Shown: positions 14,102-14,809 of the stretch, piece after piece | How the letters are laid out: the number at the start of each line of letters is the position of its first letter | Position numbering within the stretch: the first letter of the stretch is position 1 | Assembly: GCA_937863195.1 (NCBI GenBank) | Contig: CALMET010000011.1 | Coordinates: 1-14,809 of the forward strand | Origin: an uncultured bacterium | GTDB taxonomy: Bacteria; Patescibacteria; ABY1; SG8-24; 2-12-FULL-60-25 | DNA length: 14,809 nt | Direction of reading: 5' to 3' | Translations under genes and position numbers: made by a program | The notes under the pieces: model-generated | What the model was told of the DNA's origin: nothing | Database searches by the model: none | Seen by the model: only the letters and a program-made list of their open reading frames with translations

Positions 14102-14572
14102 TTATTCGGATGCTAGGGCATCTGACGTCTCGTTCAGTCGTTTGACCGTGATCACGCTAGTGATCACACCTACGATGAAAAAGACGAAGATGGGCATGCG
14201 CGTGATCACGGCGACGACTTCATCGTCGAAGTAGATCTTCGGCATCGTCACGAAGAAGTAGCCAGCGAATGCGCTGTAGCTGAGATACCTCACCTTCGTG
14301 AGCGTCGACTGAGCCGCTGCGTGACGCTGGTACACCGCATTTTCGAAGTAGAACTCTTGGTTGGCGATGTCCATCTCATCTGCTTCGTTCTTGCGCATAT
14401 TCACGAGGATCTGGCTCTGGGTGTTGGCCATATCCTTCAATCGCTTGAAGGATCCCCGCACCCCTTTCATGAAAGAGGTTGCGACCATTGCGAGCACGAT
14501 CATGGGTCCGCAGGTCAGTACGGCGAAGAAGATGATCGCGAGCAGGGGGTGACTGGATAGGTATACTTCCAT
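14102..14572 (-). CDS. Unknown membrane protein (156 aa)
   Basis: A strong N-terminal membrane helix (about 9-34, LLAIIFFAVLTCGPMIVLAMV), a charged helical middle (about 36-92, with KRLKDMANTQSQILVNMRK and NEADEMDIANQEFYFEN), a second weaker hydrophobic stretch (about 96-111) and a C-terminal helix (about 126-143, MPIFVFFIVGVITSVITV). Not recognised. The start is supported by GGAG 5 nt before the ATG. Its leader element (14585-14668) and its 3' double hairpin are shared with the 69-aa gene. It lies 98 bases behind the stop of a further minus-strand gene that leaves the window. Confidence 0.8.
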   Translation of the reverse strand: MEVYLSSHPLLAIIFFAVLTCGPMIVLAMVATSFMKGVRGSFKRLKDMANTQSQILVNMRKNEADEMDIANQEFYFENAVYQRHAAAQSTLTKVRYLSYSAFAGYFFVTMPKIYFDDEVVAVITRMPIFVFFIVGVITSVITVKRLNETSDALASE

Positions 14573-14584
14573 GGGAACTCCATG

Positions 14585-14668
14585 GAGCGGGCTGTAAGGT
14601 GCAAAATCGCACGTCCCGCTCTCGTTTCTTGTTCTAACGTTGTCGTTAGGATGAGAAATGAGAGCGAG
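14585..14668 (-). promoter_or_regulatory. Repeated 5' leader element with competing stems, copy 1
   Basis: On the + strand: CGCTCTCGTTTCT (14617-14629) / AGAAATGAGAGCG (14654-14666), topped by CTAACG (14634-14639) / CGTTAG (14644-14649). CCCGCTC (14615-14621) overlaps this arm and can instead pair with GAGCGGG (14585-14591), enclosing GTGC/GCAC around a T-rich loop (on the minus strand). The SD GGAG sits in the palindrome CTCCATGGAG beside it. Conserved blocks with copy 2 are 16 and 18 bases long; the loops differ. Confidence 0.65.
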
Positions 14669-14670
14669 AA

Positions 14671-14809
14671 CTATTTCGCTTCAGCTACCCAATCTTTCGA
14701 TTCGGTGTCTGAATTGAAACTCGAGAATGAAAGGACATCATCTCGAGTTGGGTTTCCCCGAGCGCCTTGTGGCGCAGTGTTAATGAACGATAGAACGCTT
14801 TCTTGCTTC
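14671..14809 (-). CDS. C-terminal end of a gene cut by the window edge
   Basis: The minus-strand frame is open from the window edge to TAG at 14671-14673, giving 45 codons ending NSDTESKDWVAEAK. It is below the usual ORF length limit only because the gene is cut. The composition is protein-like and the stop lies 2 bases before the leader element of the 156-aa gene. A second frame is also open here (ending near 14690, RKIG) but looks less protein-like. Function unknown. Stems CTCGAGA/TCTCGAG and GCGCC/GGCGC fall inside it. Confidence 0.5.
   Translation of the reverse strand, partial: KQESVLSFINTAPQGARGNPTRDDVLSFSSFNSDTESKDWVAEAK

Noticed and set aside
1..14809. CRISPR array, rRNA or tRNA genes
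   Set aside because: No regularly spaced direct repeats, cloverleaf or rRNA-like blocks were seen.

Overview
The window looks like a chromosomal segment of a bacterium with a streamlined genome, possibly a Patescibacteria/CPR (Parcubacteria-like) lineage. The basis is inference: a short ComEC without the usual C-terminal hydrolase domain, an FtsK with a long Glu/Asp linker followed directly by a HTH/membrane/Ig-like protein, few clear Shine-Dalgarno (SD) sequences in the left part, and many unrecognisable small proteins on the right. No rRNA or tRNA gene was seen, so the lineage stays open.

Positions 1-10614 are a core-type region of moderate GC: recA (-), a Cys-rich lipoprotein (-), a short comEC (-), then divergently a three-gene + strand unit (unknown protein, HEIAH-type metallopeptidase-like protein, NDP-sugar epimerase). 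UDP-glucose 6-dehydrogenase (-) converges on the epimerase. ftsK and a RodZ-like HTH/membrane protein (+) follow. The epimerase and dehydrogenase suggest nucleotide-sugar supply for surface polysaccharide or glycosylation; ftsK and the RodZ-like gene suggest division and envelope functions; recA and comEC suggest recombination and DNA uptake. A palindromic element lies after recA (cut by the window edge) and again between the epimerase and the dehydrogenase; the two copies share a perfect inverted 25-bp repeat.

A branched palindrome at 10638-10709 marks a sharp change. From 10722 to the end every gene is on the minus strand, composition is visibly more GC-rich, SD sequences become strong (AGGAGG), and none of the proteins is recognisable: a 385-aa protein with a low-complexity tail, a translationally coupled 242-aa/63-aa pair, an 87-aa protein, a 16-aa hydrophobic peptide, a 69-aa CxxC protein, a 156-aa membrane protein and the end of another gene. 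This looks like an accessory or acquired island.

The most unusual signal in the island is between its genes. Two unrelated genes (156 aa and 69 aa) carry nearly the same 5' leader, in which one strand (GAGCGGG) can pair with two competing partners just ahead of the SD. Both are also followed by the same pair of hairpins, whose stem shows a compensatory base change. A third intergenic stretch (11964-12130) is a dense nest of perfect stems, including two mutually exclusive ones. This suggests a modular, RNA-structure-controlled set of small genes.
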